DNA from: an uncultured Butyricimonas sp.
Lineage (GTDB): Bacteria > Bacteroidota > Bacteroidia > Bacteroidales > Marinifilaceae
Length of the DNA stretch: 64,000 nucleotides
Direction: 5' to 3'
Assembly (NCBI GenBank): GCA_944321845.1
Contig: CALUMT010000040.1
Coordinates: forward strand, 17,003 to 81,002
Of this stretch, positions 51,936-61,337 are shown one piece after another (within the stretch, counting starts at the first letter, position 1; every line of letters starts with the position of its first letter). The position numbers were made by a program, and so were the translations under genes. The notes under the pieces were generated by a model. That model ran no database searches and was not told where the DNA came from. It saw only the letters and a list, made by a program, of their open reading frames with translations.

Positions 51936-53066
51936 ATGAAATATACCCTTTTAGCAAAAGACAAACAGAGTGAGGCGCGTTGTGGCGTGTTGTCCACGGA
52001 TCACGGGGATATCGAGACCCCGATATTTATGCCTGTCGGAACGGTAGGTACGGTGAAAGCCGTGCATATGCGGGAGTTGCGGGAGGATATACGGGCCCAG
52101 ATAATCCTGGGAAACACGTATCACCTGTATCTGAGGCCGGGAACCGGGGTATTGCGGGAGGCTGGTGGTTTGCACCGGTTTAATGGATGGGAACGTCCTA
52201 TACTGACAGACAGTGGCGGTTTCCAGGTATTTTCGTTGGGAGATTGTCGGAAAATCACGGAAGAAGGAGTCACTTTCCGTTCACATATTGACGGTTCGAA
52301 GCATTTGTTCACCCCGGAACGGGTAATGGATATTCAGCGGGAGATCGGGGCGGATATCGTGATGGCTTTTGACGAGTGTCCCCCGGGACAGAGTGATTTC
52401 GCCTATGCGAAAAAGTCTTTGGAGTTGACCCAGCGTTGGCTGGAGCGGTGTGTGAGACGTTTTGATGAAACGGAACCATTGTATGGTTACCACCAATCTT
52501 TGTTCCCCATTGTGCAGGGATGTGTGTACCCCGAGTTGCGGACAAGAGCTGCAGAACACGCGGTGGCGTTGGACCGGGAGGGATATGCCATCGGGGGATT
52601 GGCCGTGGGAGAACCAGCGGAGGCTATGTACGAGATGATAGCTGTGGTGAATAAAATTCTGCCACAAGATAAACCCCGTTACCTGATGGGAGTGGGTACT
52701 CCGGAGAATATCCTGGAAGCTATCGCCTTGGGAGTGGATATGTTTGATTGCGTGATGCCGACGCGTAATGGGCGTAACGGTATGTTGTTCACGACGGAAG
52801 GGGTGATCAATATCAAAAACAGGAAATGGGATCGGGATTTTTCGCCTATTGATCCGGCTGGATTGAGTTTTGTCGATACGGATTACACGAAGGCTTATTT
52901 GCGTCATTTGATCAAAGCGGATGAAATTTTAGGTCTGCAGATTTGCTCGATACATAATTTGTCCTTTTATTTGTGGTTGGTGCGTGAAGCGCGCTGCCAT
53001 ATCCAGGAGGGCGATTTCATGGAATGGAAAACGAAAACCGTTAAAAAGATGACCACGAGGTTGTGA
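51936..53066 (+). CDS. tgt: Queuine tRNA-ribosyltransferase without zinc cysteines
   Basis: It exchanges G34 of GUN-anticodon tRNAs for the queuosine precursor preQ1. 376 residues, usual length. TDSGGFQVFSLG (about 88-99, catalytic Asp), HIDGSKHLFTPERVMDIQ, and CVMPTRNGRNG (about 265-275, nucleophile region) are clear. The zinc site CxCxxC expected before YxxAYLxHL is absent: the stretch reads PAGLSFVDTDYTKAYLRHL, and only the later His in SIHNLSFY remains. I recall that Bacteroidota Tgt proteins lack these cysteines, so this is probably normal for the group. Upstream of lptG by 22 bases, likely co-transcribed. Confidence 0.93.
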   Translation: MKYTLLAKDKQSEARCGVLSTDHGDIETPIFMPVGTVGTVKAVHMRELREDIRAQIILGNTYHLYLRPGTGVLREAGGLHRFNGWERPILTDSGGFQVFSLGDCRKITEEGVTFRSHIDGSKHLFTPERVMDIQREIGADIVMAFDECPPGQSDFAYAKKSLELTQRWLERCVRRFDETEPLYGYHQSLFPIVQGCVYPELRTRAAEHAVALDREGYAIGGLAVGEPAEAMYEMIAVVNKILPQDKPRYLMGVGTPENILEAIALGVDMFDCVMPTRNGRNGMLFTTEGVINIKNRKWDRDFSPIDPAGLSFVDTDYTKAYLRHLIKADEILGLQICSIHNLSFYLWLVREARCHIQEGDFMEWKTKTVKKMTTRL

Positions 53067-53088
53067 GCCGCGTGCAACAGAATAGAAA

Positions 53089-54168
53089 ATGAAGAAACTG
53101 GACTTATATATAATACGGAAATTTCTCGGGACGTTCTTTTTCTCGATGGTGTTGATATTGAGCATCGTGGTCGTGTTCGATTTGTCGGAACGGTTGGAAA
53201 AATTCCTGGAGAACAAGGCTCCGTTGAAGGCTATTGTTTTTGATTATTACCTGAATTTCATTCCTTATTTCGCCAATGTATTCTCGGCATTGTTCACGTT
53301 TATCTCGGTGATTTTCTTCACGTCGAAGATGGCTTATAATAGCGAGATCATCGCAATTTTGAGTACAGGTATCAGTTTCCGGCGAATGGTTCGCCCGTAT
53401 ATGATATCGGCTGGGGTGATCGCTGCACTTTCCCTGTTGTTGAGTGCTTTTATTATCCCGAATGCCAACAAAAAGCGAATTGAGTTCTCGGAAAAATATA
53501 TCTGGAAAAAGTATCAGAATCGGGAGCAGAATATTCATCAGCAGATAGCCCCGGGAGAGTATATCTATATGTCGAGTTTCTCGGTAGGCTCGCAAATCGG
53601 TTATGATTTTACGTACGAGGTCTTCGACAAAGACACGTTGAAGAGCAAGTTGAACTCGCGGCTGATCGAGTGGGATAAAAATCAGAACAAATGGGCGATA
53701 AAAGACTGGACGTTGCGGGAATTTGACGGGGATAAGGAAACCTACACGACGGGAAGCCGACTCGATACGCTGTTGAATTTTGATGTCAAGGAGTTCACGG
53801 AGGATCCGAGTAAAATAAAAGAACGTTTGACGATCATGGAATTGAACGAGTATATAGACCGTCAGAAATTGCGAGGAAGCAGTAACGTGGTGGAATTCCA
53901 GATCGAGAAATACAAAATGTTTTCAGGGGCTTTCTCGACGTTTATTCTGACCTTGATTGGGGTGTGTATTGCTTCCCGGAAGATTCGCGGGGGGATGGGA
54001 CTACACCTGGGATTGGGACTGTTAATCAGTTTTTCTTATATATTGTTCATGCAATTTTCCACGGTATTTGCCACGAATGGGAATATGAATCCCATGCTGG
54101 CGGTGTGGATTCCGAACATGTTGTTTGCCGTGGTGGCTTTGTTCGTGTATCGGACTGCCCCCAAGTAG
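53089..54168 (+). CDS. LptG/YjgQ-type LPS export permease
   Basis: One of the paired inner-membrane subunits that, with LptB, extract lipopolysaccharide for transport to the outer membrane. 359 residues: three membrane helices in 1-110 (first in KKLDLYIIRKFLGTFFFSMVLILSIVVVFD), a periplasmic beta-jellyroll (about 125-265) and three C-terminal helices (275-355). The pattern and length fit LptF/LptG; LptG is suggested by the DLYIIRKFLGTF start and the common Bacteroidota order after tgt, but LptF cannot be excluded. Follows tgt by 22 bases. Confidence 0.88.
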   Translation: MKKLDLYIIRKFLGTFFFSMVLILSIVVVFDLSERLEKFLENKAPLKAIVFDYYLNFIPYFANVFSALFTFISVIFFTSKMAYNSEIIAILSTGISFRRMVRPYMISAGVIAALSLLLSAFIIPNANKKRIEFSEKYIWKKYQNREQNIHQQIAPGEYIYMSSFSVGSQIGYDFTYEVFDKDTLKSKLNSRLIEWDKNQNKWAIKDWTLREFDGDKETYTTGSRLDTLLNFDVKEFTEDPSKIKERLTIMELNEYIDRQKLRGSSNVVEFQIEKYKMFSGAFSTFILTLIGVCIASRKIRGGMGLHLGLGLLISFSYILFMQFSTVFATNGNMNPMLAVWIPNMLFAVVALFVYRTAPK

Positions 54169-54205
54169 TATGTAAAATCGAAATTTAGTATTTATTTTTT
54201 TAGTG

Positions 54206-55549
54206 ATGAGCGAGGAAAGGAAAAGACCAAGAATTCGCAGAAGTAGCGTGAATCGGGATGAGGAACGCAAAAATGAAAGAGTGTCCTATCAAAGCCGTGA
54301 AGGTGGAGAGGACGCAGGAAACCATTTTCAGCACCGTTCTTTCGGGAATCGCCCGAGAAGAGAACAAGGGTATAGTTATATCCGGGATTTGAGTAAGGAA
54401 CGGGAACAATTGGCTAAAGGGGAATACCCGGGAAATTTTGATTATAATGATTCCGAGCAACGGGAAAAAAGAGGATATGCTCCTCGTGGTAATTACCGGG
54501 GACGGGATGCAGAGGAACGTGGTGAACGGAAATTTGACCGGGGAGAAAGAGGTTTCGGTCGTGGAGAGCGGAGATTTGAGGCAGGAAACCGTCGTGCAGA
54601 GAGAGCAGGACAGGGAGAGCGTGACGGTCGTAATACGGACCGTGGGCGTGATGAGCGTCGGAACTTTAAAGATGTAAATCGTTTTGAACGTTCGGAGAAA
54701 CGGGGGGCGGAACAAGGACGTCGTTTTGAGCAGGGAGAGGGAAGGAAGAGAAATGTTTCCCGTCCAGATGGAGGTGATGGTCGTAAAAGCGTGTACAGCA
54801 AGAAAAAACAACTGGAGCATAAATTAAAAAACGAGGATAAGGAAGAGGAGTTACGATTGAACCGTTACATCGCTAAAGGAGGAGTATGTTCCCGACGGGA
54901 TGCGGATGCCTTGATTCAGGAAGGGCGTGTGAAAGTGAATGGGGAAGTTGTCCTGCAGGTGGGGACCAAGGTGAAAAGGACGGATAAGGTGGAAGTAGAT
55001 GATGTAGAGATCGTTCCCGAGAAAAAGGTGTATATCGTATTGAATAAGCCGAAAGACTACGTGACGACGATGGATGACCCCTTGGAGCGCAAGACGGTGA
55101 TGTCGCTTATCGAAGGTGCTTGCAAGGAGCGAGTTTATCCGGTAGGTCGTTTGGATCGTCAGACAACTGGGGTGTTGTTGTTCACGAATGATGGGGATTT
55201 CGCGAAAAAACTGACTCACCCGAAATATAATCAAAAGAAAATATATCATGTGTTCCTGGATAAGGCCATGAAGATTTCCGATATGGAGGCTATATTGAAA
55301 GGAGTAGAATTGGAAGACGGATTCGTGAAAGCGGATGACCTGAGAATATCCGAGGAGGATAACAAACAGGTGGGGATAGAGATTCATTCGGGTAAAAACC
55401 GTATAGTGCGTCGTATATTTGAACATTTCGGTTATCAGATTGAAAAATTGGATCGAGTATTTTTTGCCGGTATCACGAAAAAGAATTTACCTCGAGGCCA
55501 TTGGCGTTTCTTGACCAAAGAAGAAGTAAATACTTTGAAGAGTTATTGA
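54206..55549 (+). CDS. RluB/RsuA-type pseudouridine synthase with long charged extension
   Basis: 447 residues from ATG 54206. Residues 1-205 form a disordered extension rich in Arg, Gly and Glu with repeated RGER/GERxFxRG-type units. The conserved part follows: an S4 RNA-binding domain (RLNRYIAKGGVCSRRDADALI, about 215-275) and the synthase domain with catalytic Asp in GRLDRQTTGVLLFTNDG (about 313-329), typical of enzymes that modify 23S rRNA (RluB) or 16S rRNA (RsuA). Such basic tails are common on this enzyme in Bacteroidota and probably add RNA contacts. It follows lptG by 37 bases; a terminator lies beyond it. Confidence 0.9.
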   Translation: MSEERKRPRIRRSSVNRDEERKNERVSYQSREGGEDAGNHFQHRSFGNRPRREQGYSYIRDLSKEREQLAKGEYPGNFDYNDSEQREKRGYAPRGNYRGRDAEERGERKFDRGERGFGRGERRFEAGNRRAERAGQGERDGRNTDRGRDERRNFKDVNRFERSEKRGAEQGRRFEQGEGRKRNVSRPDGGDGRKSVYSKKKQLEHKLKNEDKEEELRLNRYIAKGGVCSRRDADALIQEGRVKVNGEVVLQVGTKVKRTDKVEVDDVEIVPEKKVYIVLNKPKDYVTTMDDPLERKTVMSLIEGACKERVYPVGRLDRQTTGVLLFTNDGDFAKKLTHPKYNQKKIYHVFLDKAMKISDMEAILKGVELEDGFVKADDLRISEEDNKQVGIEIHSGKNRIVRRIFEHFGYQIEKLDRVFFAGITKKNLPRGHWRFLTKEEVNTLKSY

Positions 55550-55584
55550 TATTATTTCTTTTTTTGAAGATTAGTGTTATATTT

Positions 55585-55630
55585 GCGGGAGTCCACAAGC
55601 GTGAGAGTCGTGGATTCCCGCGCTTTTTTT
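55585..55630 (+). terminator. Strong terminator or attenuator ahead of the polysaccharide locus
   Basis: GCGGGAGTCCAC (55585-55596) pairs with GTGGATTCCCGC (55610-55621), a 12-bp stem with one G-T pair and a 13-nt loop, followed by GCTTTTTTT. It lies 36 bases after rluB and 20 before the first polysaccharide gene. A TATATTTG box (55578-55585) overlaps its left edge. It may simply end rluB, or be an attenuator that the NusG-like protein at 57642 could act on. Confidence 0.75.
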
Positions 55631-55650
55631 ATTAAAGAAAAAAAGAAGTT

Positions 55651-57642
55651 ATGGTTGCATTGATAACTAATGGTTTACAGCGTATGCGAGTTTTACGCTC
55701 TTATTCTTACACTCCGCGTTGGATTGTTTTCCTGATAGACGTGGGGTTATGTTTTTTTGCCTTGGGTTTCAGCTTTTTGTTTTGGATCAATTTTGATTTT
55801 GATGGAATCCAGTGGGTGGATGTTTTGAAGGGTACAATTCTGATTGTAGGAGTCAGAATAATCAGTTTCTTGCTTGGAAGAACCTACTCGGGTATAGTCC
55901 GTTTCACGAGTACGGAGGATGCGTTGCGTATTTTTTACGTGTTGTCTATCGGGGAGGTTGCTCTGGTGCTTGGAAATTGTCTTTATTTCCTGTTTTTAGA
56001 TCATTTCTTTATTCCCTTTGGCTTATTGTTGACAGAATACGTGTTCTTGACAAGTATGATGATTATGAGCCGGATGGTTATTAAACATTTATTTGTCCAG
56101 TTCGTGGGTGCTGAACGCGGGAGAAAGAAGGTGATCATCTGTGGTAGTGACGAGTACGGGGTTATGGCAAAACACGCGATGGATAATTCCGTGGATGTTG
56201 CCTATAGTATTATCGCTTTCGTGGACGTGAACAACCGGAAAGCTGGAAAATTACTGGAGGGGGTACGGATATACCGGATGGATGCGCTGGAAGGATTGTT
56301 AAAGCGGAATAAGGTAGATAAGGTGGTGATCGCCAAGAAAGTGCTTTCGCCAGATAAAAAACGGGATATCGTGGAGATTTGTTTGGCTCATGATGTGGCC
56401 GTGTTGGAGGTGCCTCGTTTCGAGAGTTGGATTAATGGTGAGTTGACGATGCGTCATATTCGGAATATCAAGATTGAGGATTTACTGGAACGTTCCGTGA
56501 TCCATGTTGACGAGACAAATTTACGGAAACAGTTAGTGAATAAAGTGGTGTTGGTTACGGGGGCGGCCGGATCCATCGGAAGTGAGATCGTGCGGCAATT
56601 GACTCATTTCAAACCTTCGCTTATCGTGTTGTTTGATCAGGCCGAGTCGCCTTTGTATGATATCGAACTGGAGTTGAAAGAAGATTTTAATTACTCTGAT
56701 TACAAGATAGAGATAGGGGATATCCGGGATAATGAACGAGTGGAAGGAATATTCCAGATGTACCATCCGAATATCGTTTACCATGCGGCAGCGTATAAAC
56801 ATGTGCCGATGATGGAGAAGCATCCGTTGGAAGGAGTAAAGACGAATGTCTTTGGAACGAAACACGTGGCGGATTGTGCGGTGAAGTATGGTGCGGAGCG
56901 TTTCGTGATGATTTCCACGGATAAGGCCGTGAACCCGACCAATGTAATGGGTGCCAGCAAGCGAATAGCGGAGATTTACACGCAATCGCTGAATAAGGTG
57001 TCAAAGACGTGCTTTATCACGACGCGTTTTGGTAACGTGTTAGGTTCAAATGGTTCTGTGATCCCTCGATTCAAGAAGCAGATTGAGGCGGGGGGACCGG
57101 TGACTGTGACTCATCCGGATATAACGCGGTTCTTCATGACGATACCGGAAGCTTGTCAACTGGTATTGCAAGCGGGAGCCTTGGGAAACGGAGGAGAGAT
57201 ATTTGTCTTTGATATGGGTAAGAGCGTGCGAATCGTGGAGTTGGCCAGAAAGATGATCAAGTTGTCCGGTTTTGTGGTTGGTAAGGATATTCAGATCGTG
57301 TTTACAGGTTTACGTCCAGGAGAGAAGTTGTATGAGGAGGTGTTAAACGTGAAGGAAACGACATTGCCTACCGTGCATGAACGCATCAAGATCGCCAAAG
57401 TGCGGGAATACAATTACGGGGATGTCGAAAAAGCCATAACACGATTGGGACTGGTGCTTGAGAGTCGGGATAATTTCAAGGTGGTGCGACAGATGAAATA
57501 TATTGTGCCGGAGTTTAAGTCGAAAAATTCGATATTTGAATCAATTGATTTCCAGATAGAGGAGGAAACGGAGGAACAACGGGAACGAGAAATGCTAAGT
57601 ACGGTATCTTCTAATTCAACAAGTCAGGAGGTGAGGGAGTGA
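55651..57642 (+). CDS. Membrane-bound UDP-sugar 4,6-dehydratase (FlaA1/CapD/WbpM type)
   Basis: Makes a 4-keto-6-deoxy UDP-HexNAc at the membrane for surface glycan. 663 residues: four N-terminal membrane helices (about 25-150), a CoA-binding-like fold (about 160-270, VIICGSDEYGVMAKHAM), then the SDR domain with VVLVTGAAGSIGSEIVRQL (about 299-317). The active site reads STDKAVNPTNVMGASKR: Met takes the place of the usual catalytic Tyr before the Lys, as in PglF/WbpM-type dehydratases. Acidic C-terminal tail. First gene of the polysaccharide operon; it overlaps the next by one base. With the DegT aminotransferase at the right edge it may make a 4-amino-4,6-dideoxy sugar. Confidence 0.93.
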   Translation: MVALITNGLQRMRVLRSYSYTPRWIVFLIDVGLCFFALGFSFLFWINFDFDGIQWVDVLKGTILIVGVRIISFLLGRTYSGIVRFTSTEDALRIFYVLSIGEVALVLGNCLYFLFLDHFFIPFGLLLTEYVFLTSMMIMSRMVIKHLFVQFVGAERGRKKVIICGSDEYGVMAKHAMDNSVDVAYSIIAFVDVNNRKAGKLLEGVRIYRMDALEGLLKRNKVDKVVIAKKVLSPDKKRDIVEICLAHDVAVLEVPRFESWINGELTMRHIRNIKIEDLLERSVIHVDETNLRKQLVNKVVLVTGAAGSIGSEIVRQLTHFKPSLIVLFDQAESPLYDIELELKEDFNYSDYKIEIGDIRDNERVEGIFQMYHPNIVYHAAAYKHVPMMEKHPLEGVKTNVFGTKHVADCAVKYGAERFVMISTDKAVNPTNVMGASKRIAEIYTQSLNKVSKTCFITTRFGNVLGSNGSVIPRFKKQIEAGGPVTVTHPDITRFFMTIPEACQLVLQAGALGNGGEIFVFDMGKSVRIVELARKMIKLSGFVVGKDIQIVFTGLRPGEKLYEEVLNVKETTLPTVHERIKIAKVREYNYGDVEKAITRLGLVLESRDNFKVVRQMKYIVPEFKSKNSIFESIDFQIEEETEEQREREMLSTVSSNSTSQEVRE

Positions 57643-57944
57643 TGGAGGGTATGGAACAATCGGATTGGTATGTCGTGTACACGGAATCCCGGGCAGAGAG
57701 GAATGTGATGCGACAGTTAAAGGCAAAGGGAATAGAGAGCCGCTTTCCTTCTCGCCGTCACGTTTGTCAGTGGGGAGATTCTACCCGGGAAGTTGATGTC
57801 CCGTTAGTATGTGGCAGTCTCTTTGTGAAAGTGCCTGCCCCTTGTTTGTCGGAGGTGTTGTCCGTGAAGGGGGTTGTGGGCTATGTGGAGCAAAAGGAAG
57901 GTGCTTTTTTAAGCGATGAGGTATATCGGTATAGTTCGTATTGA
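57642..57944 (+). CDS. NusG-like antiterminator (UpxY type) lacking the KOW domain
   Basis: About 100 residues from ATG 57642 (the A overlaps the previous stop; ATG 57651 is also possible). It is a NusG N-terminal domain: SDWYVVYTESRAERNVMRQLKAKGIESRFPSRR, then VDVPLVCGSLFVKVP and VLSVKGVVGYVEQKEGAFLSDEV. UpxY-type proteins bind RNA polymerase and allow reading through the long capsule operon. They are normally about 170 residues with a C-terminal KOW domain; here the frame simply stops after the NGN domain and no KOW-like sequence was found in the following 180 bases. Second in the operon instead of first. Confidence 0.8.
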   Translation: MEGMEQSDWYVVYTESRAERNVMRQLKAKGIESRFPSRRHVCQWGDSTREVDVPLVCGSLFVKVPAPCLSEVLSVKGVVGYVEQKEGAFLSDEVYRYSSY

Positions 57945-58126
57945 GTGATCAATTTATCTGGAAATATAGACTGAACTGAAAGTCAGAGAATAGAGATTTC
58001 GGTTTTTGAATATTTTCTTATCCCCTTTGTTTTACCTCCTTATTTTCCTATTTTTGCCTGTGGAATGTATTTTGTTGCGAGTGTTTTTGTAAAACGTTTT
58101 TTGTTTGATAATTGTCGAGATATTTT

Positions 58127-59161
58127 ATGGAAAATCAGGAATTAGAGAGGAAAGATGAATCAAAGAAGATAGATTTAGTAAAGATATACAAGGAACTTAG
58201 CAAGAAACGCTATTTTATTCTGAAGTCGTTAATATTAGGATTGTTGGTTGGTATTGTTATTGCGGTAAGTGTTCCTAAAGAATATTTTGCAACAGTGAAA
58301 TTGGTACCAGTAACAGCCCAGCGTAATGATGGACAAGTGATGTCTGTGGCTGCATTGATGGGGATAACGAATAACGCTAAAGAGGATATGGCAATTCCCA
58401 AGGAGTATTATCCTGATATCATCCAAAGTGTACCTTTTTTGTTGTCATTTAAGGATATTGTGGTTACACCTGAAGGATTGACAGATATGTCTTTATACGA
58501 ATATTTGGTTTTACATCAGAAAAGAGCCTGGTGGAAATCGCTTTTATATTTGCCGCAATTATTGAAGGGTATGTTTTCCGATGATCCTGTTAAATTGGAT
58601 AGCGTGTGGGATCCGTTTTATTTGACAGCTTCTCAAAAGAGTTTTGTGGAAGAATTGAAACATCGTATCGTGTTTGAAAAGACAGAGAATAAGAATATAT
58701 TATCAATAAAGATATCCATGCAGGATCCTGTTGTTGCCGCTCGTGTTGGGAATTATTTATTAGAGGAATTGGATAAATATATTACTGGGCATAATCGAGA
58801 AAGGATAATAAAAGATTTAGGTTTCACAGAGAGAATGTATGAAGAGTTAAAATCTATTTATCAAGATTTTGCGATAAAAAAGAAAGAGATTAATTCTGAT
58901 TCCAGGGTGCAGTTAGATGTGGATGTGGCTTTGGGAATGTTTAATATGATGTATCAGCAGTATGAGATATTGAAGTTGAAAGCGAATAAGGAACAAATTG
59001 CATTTACTGTAATAGAACCGGCGACAGTGCCTTTGTATTCTGCTAATATGAATTGGTTTGTGGTTGTAGGTATTTCGATGTTTTTATTTGGTTTTATAGC
59101 AGTAGTATGGTGTCTTTTTTCATTTGCTTTTATAATAGATTATAGAGAAAATGGCAAATAA
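58127..59161 (+). CDS. Wzz-type chain-length determinant
   Basis: An inner-membrane polysaccharide co-polymerase that sets glycan chain length. 344 residues from ATG 58127. A cytosolic N-terminal segment (ELERKDESKKIDLVKIYKELSKKR) is followed by membrane helix 1 (about 32-52), a periplasmic helical domain (about 60-305, including a long coiled-coil-prone part near 225-285) and membrane helix 2 (about 308-335), preceded by the proline-containing IEPATVP typical of the family. No kinase domain. The end overlaps the next gene by 11 bases. AT-rich compared with the dehydratase gene. Confidence 0.88.
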   Translation: MENQELERKDESKKIDLVKIYKELSKKRYFILKSLILGLLVGIVIAVSVPKEYFATVKLVPVTAQRNDGQVMSVAALMGITNNAKEDMAIPKEYYPDIIQSVPFLLSFKDIVVTPEGLTDMSLYEYLVLHQKRAWWKSLLYLPQLLKGMFSDDPVKLDSVWDPFYLTASQKSFVEELKHRIVFEKTENKNILSIKISMQDPVVAARVGNYLLEELDKYITGHNRERIIKDLGFTERMYEELKSIYQDFAIKKKEINSDSRVQLDVDVALGMFNMMYQQYEILKLKANKEQIAFTVIEPATVPLYSANMNWFVVVGISMFLFGFIAVVWCLFSFAFIIDYRENGK

Positions 59162-60248
59162 GATATTATATATTGCCACAAATGCTAGTGCGGGGATGAG
59201 GCATTTCGTCGTGAGTATCTTGAAAATAATGTTTGAAGATACTGCATTCGAGTGTTATGCCATACTTCAATCTGAACCGGGGAATGATTACAAGAAAGAT
59301 ATTCCAGATAGTTGTAAGGGGCGGATTGTGTTTATGAACGCTCCAAGGGGAAAGTTTCAGCAAATAGCCACGTTACTTTACCCGAAAAGTTTGTACACGT
59401 GTATAGAAAAGGTTTGTGTGAAACATCATATAGATACTATTCATTTTTTGACGGAAGATCCATGTATTTCAACGGTTTTGAAATCGCTAAAGAAGAAGTA
59501 TAATCTTTATTATACAGTGCATGATTTTGTGACACATGAGATTCAATATCGTAATGTTCTGCATCGAATGTGGCATGATTGGAGTCTTCGGAAGCGGGTG
59601 AAAAAAATGATAGATAGTATTGATAATTTAGTTACTTGTAGCCGTTTTCAATATCAGCAACTCGTGGAATCGTATCCGCATAAAAAGGTATATTATCATG
59701 TATTTCCTTCTTTGGTTACGGATGTCGTGAAGATCGGAGGAAAGGAGGTAGTGGAATTGCGGGGAATAGGGAATTACGTTTTGTTTTTCGGACGAGTGGA
59801 GAAATATAAAGGTGTTGATTTATTGTATGCTGCATTTAAGGATTACCCACAATTGAAAGATGAAATTTTGGTTATTGCGGGAAAGGGAAATGTTTATTTT
59901 GATTATGAGAATTTGCCTAATGTGATATGGTTAAATAGATTTATCTTGGATGAAGAGATTAAGAATTTATTCCAAAAGGCGAAATGTGTGGTATTCCCGT
60001 ATATTTCAGCGACTCAGTCTGGGGTGTTTTCTTTTTGTTTCTATTTCAATAAGCAGGTAATAGCTTCGGATATTCCATTTTTTAGAGAGTTTGCTGGATC
60101 GGGTGTACATTTGTTTGAAACGGGAAATGTTGTTGATTTGACTGAGAAATTGCAGGAAATCAGTTCTTGGAGAGTGGGAAATGAGTATGAACGTATATAT
60201 AGTGAACAAGGATTAAGGCAATCGTTGTTGAAGTTGTATAAAGTATGA
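59151..60248 (+). CDS. GT4-like glycosyltransferase
   Basis: 365 residues, a GT-B fold enzyme that adds a sugar to the growing repeat unit. The C-terminal half has NYVLFFGRVEKYKGVDLLYAAF (about 208-230) and NVIWLNRFILDEEIKNLFQKA (about 258-280), as in GT4. The usual E-x7-E motif is not intact: the site reads SATQSGVFSFCFYFNKQVIASD. Sugar specificity unknown. It overlaps both neighbours (11 and 4 bases), so it belongs to the same AT-rich operon. Confidence 0.82.
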   Translation: MANKILYIATNASAGMRHFVVSILKIMFEDTAFECYAILQSEPGNDYKKDIPDSCKGRIVFMNAPRGKFQQIATLLYPKSLYTCIEKVCVKHHIDTIHFLTEDPCISTVLKSLKKKYNLYYTVHDFVTHEIQYRNVLHRMWHDWSLRKRVKKMIDSIDNLVTCSRFQYQQLVESYPHKKVYYHVFPSLVTDVVKIGGKEVVELRGIGNYVLFFGRVEKYKGVDLLYAAFKDYPQLKDEILVIAGKGNVYFDYENLPNVIWLNRFILDEEIKNLFQKAKCVVFPYISATQSGVFSFCFYFNKQVIASDIPFFREFAGSGVHLFETGNVVDLTEKLQEISSWRVGNEYERIYSEQGLRQSLLKLYKV

Positions 60249-61336
60249 TACCTTACTTTGTTATTTTTGGTTTGTTAATGTTTTTTTCCTTGTTGGATAT
60301 TTTGGATGGGGGAAGAGAATTGAAAATGCGTGTCTTCTTCTTCTTTTTTTGTGTGCTTTTTTTATTTGCGGCATTTCGTTGTGGGGATCAAGATTATCAG
60401 AATTACGTGATAGCTTTTAAGGAAGTTGTTTACGTGAATGTATTGGATGCCGAGGATATGGAGGGAATGGGATTGTATTATATGGAGCCTGGTTTTCGTA
60501 TTTTAAATAAGATTATCAGCTATTTTACGAGTAATCCTTTTTGGGTTATAGCTACAGCAGCTTTTATTGCCTTATTCTTGAATTTCAGGTGCTATTTGAA
60601 ATATTCTCCTTATATATTACTTACATTATTGCTTTATTTTTGTCATACATTTCTTTTGCGTGAAATGATCCAAATACGTTCGGGTATCGCTTGTGCTATT
60701 TGTTTGACTACAATTCCTTTAATAGAAAGGAAAGAATGGGGGGCATTTATGATTGCGGTAGCGTTAGCAGGTATGTTTCATACGATTTCTTGGGCATTTT
60801 TGATCGTGTATCCATTTTATTGGTTACGATTGAATAGGATGACATTAACAACTTTGATCGGATTCTGTTTGGTTATTGCTTTCGTTTTTCCATTTGGAAA
60901 ATTATTATCGCTACTACCATCCATACCTTTGTTTGAAAAAATCATGATTTATATCAATGATACGGACCATAATCAGACTGTAGGTGTTTTTACTAATCCT
61001 GTTGTTTTGAAATTGTTGGCTGTTTCTGGTGTTGGGTTATTTTTCTATGAAGAATTGTGTGCCTATTCTAGGCATTTCCGATTGTTATTCAATATGCTAG
61101 TTGTTGGGACGTGCTGGTTGTTGGTATTTAATGATTTCTCGATTGTGGCAGCACGAGTGGCAACTCTTTTCACGGTTTCTGAAGTGATAATTATTCCGAT
61201 GTTTTTGGTAATTCTTGAGAATAATTTTTTTCATAAGTTGGTGTATTGGGGTGTGCTTTGTTGTTATACTTTTGTGACTTTGTTTTTGAATCTTTATGTG
61301 GAAAATGTTTTACCTTATCGTTTAAGTCTATTTTAA
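60245..61336 (+). CDS. EpsG-type polysaccharide polymerase
   Basis: 363 residues, strongly hydrophobic with about ten membrane helices. The early FAAFRCGDQDYQNYVIAF (about 39-56) matches the EpsG family's R-x3-D-x2-Y pattern, and a large loop with GLYYMEPGFRILN follows. EpsG/Wzy proteins join repeat units in the periplasm. Starts 4 bases inside the upstream gene; the next gene starts after one base. Confidence 0.8.
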   Translation: MIPYFVIFGLLMFFSLLDILDGGRELKMRVFFFFFCVLFLFAAFRCGDQDYQNYVIAFKEVVYVNVLDAEDMEGMGLYYMEPGFRILNKIISYFTSNPFWVIATAAFIALFLNFRCYLKYSPYILLTLLLYFCHTFLLREMIQIRSGIACAICLTTIPLIERKEWGAFMIAVALAGMFHTISWAFLIVYPFYWLRLNRMTLTTLIGFCLVIAFVFPFGKLLSLLPSIPLFEKIMIYINDTDHNQTVGVFTNPVVLKLLAVSGVGLFFYEELCAYSRHFRLLFNMLVVGTCWLLVFNDFSIVAARVATLFTVSEVIIIPMFLVILENNFFHKLVYWGVLCCYTFVTLFLNLYVENVLPYRLSLF

Positions 61337-61337
61337 T

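Noticed and set aside
57945-58126. Possible riboswitch or missing KOW-domain codons after the NGN gene.
   Set aside because: All three plus-strand frames were scanned by eye and give no KOW-like sequence; no conserved aptamer features were seen.
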